Shown here one piece after another: positions 5,622 to 8,127 of a stretch of 8,127 bases of DNA. Under the pieces are notes generated by a model. The model was given only the letters and a program-made list of their open reading frames with translations, searched no databases and was not told the origin of the DNA. The stretch covers positions 1 to 8,127 of the forward strand of contig AZHQ01000022.1 of assembly GCA_000504605.1 (NCBI GenBank), written 5' to 3'. A program made the translations under genes and the position numbers. Origin of the DNA: an alpha proteobacterium SCGC AAA288-E13 (GTDB taxonomy: Bacteria > Pseudomonadota > Alphaproteobacteria > Pelagibacterales > Pelagibacteraceae). Positions within the stretch are counted from its first letter, which is position 1, and every line of letters starts with the position of its first letter.

Positions 5622-8127
5622 ATGAATCTTTATAAAAAAAATTTAAAAAAATTAACCGAAACTAACGCATACTACCCAAGTCTTGAACATGATGCTTGTG
5701 GAGTTGGTTTTGTGGCTTCAACAGAAGGAAAAAAGTCAAGAAAAGTAGTGGAGTTTGGCATACAAGCATTAAAAGCCGTTTGGCATCGTGGTGCAGTAGA
5801 CGCTGATGGCAAGACAGGAGATGGAGCCGGAATTCAAGTTGAAATTCCAACAGACTTTTATAAAGAAAGGATTGAATTTGCAGGTCGCAAACATTATGAA
5901 GGAACAATTTGTGTTGGTATGATTTTTCTTCCCCGAAATGATTATAGCTCTCAAGAAAAATGCAAAACATTGATCGAAACGGAACTTTTAAGCAAAAATT
6001 ATTATATTTATAGATGGAGACAGGTTCCAATTAATACTAGTGTTCTTGGAGTTAAAGCTGAAAGTAATCGTCCTGAGATTACACAAGTAATCTTTAAGTC
6101 AAACGATAAGAATTTGACAGGAGATGATCTCGAAAGAGATTTATTTGTTATTAGAAAAAAAATTGAAAAACAATCTAGTATATTAAATCTCAAAGATTTT
6201 TATATTTGTTCTTTTAGTTCAAGGTCAGTTATTTACAAAGGAATGTTTTTGGCAGAAGCGTTATCCGAGTTTTACCCCGACTTAATGGATAAACGATTTA
6301 TTTCCAGATTTATAATTTTTCATCAAAGATATTCAACCAATACTTTTCCGAGCTGGGATTTAGCCCAACCGTTTAGAGTATTGGCCCACAATGGTGAAAT
6401 TAACACTCTGAAGGGAAATATCAATTGGATGAAAATTCATGAGCAAGATATGAGCAATGAACTTTTTGATGATATTGAATCGTTAAAACCGGTTATTACA
6501 TCTGGCAATTCAGACTCGGCATCTCTAGATAATGTATTTGAATTACTAATTAGATCAGGAAAATCAGTTCCGTTAGTAAAACTTATGCTCATTCCTGACG
6601 CTTGGTCGAAAAGAAGAAAAACAATTCCAAGAGTTCATCAAAATCTATTTAATTTTTTAAATAGCACAATTGAGCCTTGGGATGGACCAGCGGCCATTGC
6701 TGCTACAGATGGAAAATGGATTATTGCAGCCACAGACAGAAATGGACTTCGTCCTTTAAGATATACGGTATCTTCAGATAAGCTATTATTTGCTGGATCT
6801 GAAACTGGCATGGTACCGATTCCAAACGATAAAATTGTTTTTAAAGGAAGGCTAGGCCCAGGACAAATTATCGCGGTTAATTTAGATAAAGGGAAAGTGT
6901 ATGATAGTAAAAGTATTAAAAATTATATCTCAAAAGACTATAAGAAATACAATAAACAAATTATAGATCTTGATAAAAAGTTTAATATTTCAAAAGAAAA
7001 ATTCATTTATTCTGGTGATGAGTTAAGACGGAGACAATATTTAGCTGGAATGAATATTGAAGATCTAGAACTTATTTTGCATCCAATGGTGGAGGAAGCG
7101 AAAGAAGCGGTAGGATCTATGGGTGACGACACACCTGCTGCAGTATTATCAGATAGATACAGACCTATATCACATTTTTTCAGACAAAACTTTAGTCAGG
7201 TAACTAATCCTCCAATTGACTCACTAAGAGAAAATGAGGTGATGAGTTTAAAAACTCGTTTTGGCAATCTTGGTAATATTCTTGATTTTGAAAATTTAAC
7301 TAAAGACAATATTTATGTATTGGAAAGTCCAATTTTGTCCAACTCTCAGTATGAAAAATTTATGGATTTTTTTAGAGATAGCATAAAAATTTTAGATTGC
7401 ACATTTAACGTTCAAAATAATTTAAAAGAAAATTTGAATCAGTTGTCTTCCGAAGCTGAAACCGCAGTTCGAGAGGGATATAAACACTTAATTTTAAGCG
7501 ACAAACAACTTTCTGAAAATAGGGCAGCAATCCCAATGATCCTTGCATTTGGGGCAATAAATTCGAAGTTGGTTAATTTGGGCATTCGAGGTTTTGTTTC
7601 GATTAATGTTCAGACAGGAGAAGTTTTAGATACACATTCTTTTGCAGTTTTATTAGGAGCTGGAGCGACAACCATTAACCCTTATTTGGCTTTTGATTCA
7701 ATTTACCAACGATATGAAAAAAAACTGTTTGGCAAACTTAATTATGAGAAATGCGTCCGACGATATATCAAATCTGTAGATAATGGTTTGTTAAAAATTA
7801 TGTCTAAAATGGGTATTTCAGTTTTAAGTGCTTATCGAGGTGGATGCAATTTTGAGACTGTCGGGCTAAGTCGAGCAGTTGTAGCTGAATATTTTCCAGG
7901 TATGATATCTCGAATATCTGGCATAGGTATTTTTGGGATCGAAAAAAAAATAAAAGAACTACATAAAAAAGCTTTTCAAAAAAACGTATCAATTCTTCCA
8001 ATCGGCGGCATTTATAAATATAGAAAAAACGGTGAAAGTCACCAATACCAAGGCCAGCTGATTCATATGCTACAACATGCGGTGACTGTTAATTCTTATG
8101 AGACTTATCAAAAATATGCTCAAGGCA
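5622..8127 (+). CDS. gltB: Glutamate synthase [NADPH] large (alpha) subunit, N-terminal part (3' end outside window)
   Basis: GltB hydrolyses glutamine in its amidotransferase domain and channels the ammonia to an FMN site, where 2-oxoglutarate is reductively aminated to glutamate using electrons from GltD. From the ATG at 5622 the frame is open without stop or frameshift to the right edge: 835 residues of about 1500. A 25-residue propeptide precedes Cys26 of DACGVGF; by family rule this Cys becomes the N-terminal nucleophile after processing. Class II amidotransferase landmarks follow: WHRGAVDADGKTGDGAG, FHQRYSTNTFP (about 233-243), HNGEINTLKGN (from 256), SGNSDSASLDN, EPWDGPAA and DRNGLRPLRY. 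The central domain includes GSMGDDTP (498-505), QVTNPPIDSLRE, LLGAGATTINPYLA and MSKMGISVLSAYRG (from about 727). The window ends near the start of the FMN-binding synthase domain, so the FMN, [3Fe-4S] and beta-helix parts are not visible. It lies 2 bases after gltD and surely shares its transcript. Confidence 0.97.
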   Translation, partial: MNLYKKNLKKLTETNAYYPSLEHDACGVGFVASTEGKKSRKVVEFGIQALKAVWHRGAVDADGKTGDGAGIQVEIPTDFYKERIEFAGRKHYEGTICVGMIFLPRNDYSSQEKCKTLIETELLSKNYYIYRWRQVPINTSVLGVKAESNRPEITQVIFKSNDKNLTGDDLERDLFVIRKKIEKQSSILNLKDFYICSFSSRSVIYKGMFLAEALSEFYPDLMDKRFISRFIIFHQRYSTNTFPSWDLAQPFRVLAHNGEINTLKGNINWMKIHEQDMSNELFDDIESLKPVITSGNSDSASLDNVFELLIRSGKSVPLVKLMLIPDAWSKRRKTIPRVHQNLFNFLNSTIEPWDGPAAIAATDGKWIIAATDRNGLRPLRYTVSSDKLLFAGSETGMVPIPNDKIVFKGRLGPGQIIAVNLDKGKVYDSKSIKNYISKDYKKYNKQIIDLDKKFNISKEKFIYSGDELRRRQYLAGMNIEDLELILHPMVEEAKEAVGSMGDDTPAAVLSDRYRPISHFFRQNFSQVTNPPIDSLRENEVMSLKTRFGNLGNILDFENLTKDNIYVLESPILSNSQYEKFMDFFRDSIKILDCTFNVQNNLKENLNQLSSEAETAVREGYKHLILSDKQLSENRAAIPMILAFGAINSKLVNLGIRGFVSINVQTGEVLDTHSFAVLLGAGATTINPYLAFDSIYQRYEKKLFGKLNYEKCVRRYIKSVDNGLLKIMSKMGISVLSAYRGGCNFETVGLSRAVVAEYFPGMISRISGIGIFGIEKKIKELHKKAFQKNVSILPIGGIYKYRKNGESHQYQGQLIHMLQHAVTVNSYETYQKYAQG

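Noticed and set aside
5601..5624. Upstream ATG at 5603 as an alternative gltB start
   Set aside because: It is in a different frame from gltB and lies within gltD codons; the ATG at 5622 gives the expected short propeptide before the catalytic Cys.
5662..6030. Minus-strand open frames of 122 and 61 codons inside the first part of gltB
   Set aside because: They lie opposite the unmistakable GltB amidotransferase domain and have low-complexity translations.

Overview
The window carries six protein-coding genes and no RNA gene, mobile element, CRISPR array or phage signature. It is AT-rich (roughly one third G+C by eye) and densely packed. Arg codons are largely AGA, and none of the five visible start codons has a clear Shine-Dalgarno sequence. 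GltD and GltB look alphaproteobacterial: the GltD N-terminus has the CSQCGVPFCQ / CPLHNNIPDWL / CPQDRLCEGNCV / TIGSVEKYITDTAW pattern, which I recognise from alphaproteobacteria. With the low G+C and tight packing, I infer a streamlined, probably marine alphaproteobacterium (SAR11-, HIMB59- or AEGEAN-169-like). The exact lineage cannot be fixed from the sequence alone.

Left block, plus strand, 1-3274: the C-terminal half of aceE (homodimeric pyruvate dehydrogenase E1), then after 2 bases aceF (E2 acetyltransferase), then after 11 bases a ten-helix DMT/EamA-family transporter. The spacing suggests one operon. The E2 is unusual: it has an E3/E1-binding domain and a catalytic domain but no lipoyl domain. 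The swinging arm must therefore sit on another protein, or this E2 works differently.

Middle, minus strand, 3269-4036: uppP (undecaprenyl-diphosphate phosphatase), convergent with the transporter. The two stop codons lie within a 6-base overlap.

Divergent intergenic region, 4037-4179: the only sizeable non-coding stretch. It holds two inverted repeats, a small hairpin with a tandem AGCCTT repeat, and an extended -10 promoter-like motif in front of gltD.

Right block, plus strand, 4180-8127: gltD (small subunit of NADPH glutamate synthase), then after 2 bases gltB (large subunit), which runs off the right edge at residue 835. Together they make the GOGAT half of the GS/GOGAT ammonium-assimilation cycle. 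PDH feeds acetyl-CoA to the TCA cycle, whose 2-oxoglutarate is the GOGAT carbon acceptor, but nothing shows that the two blocks are co-regulated.

The genes are ordinary core metabolism. I see no undescribed system. The points most worth a second look are the lipoyl-less E2 beside a homodimeric E1, and the palindromic elements between uppP and gltD.
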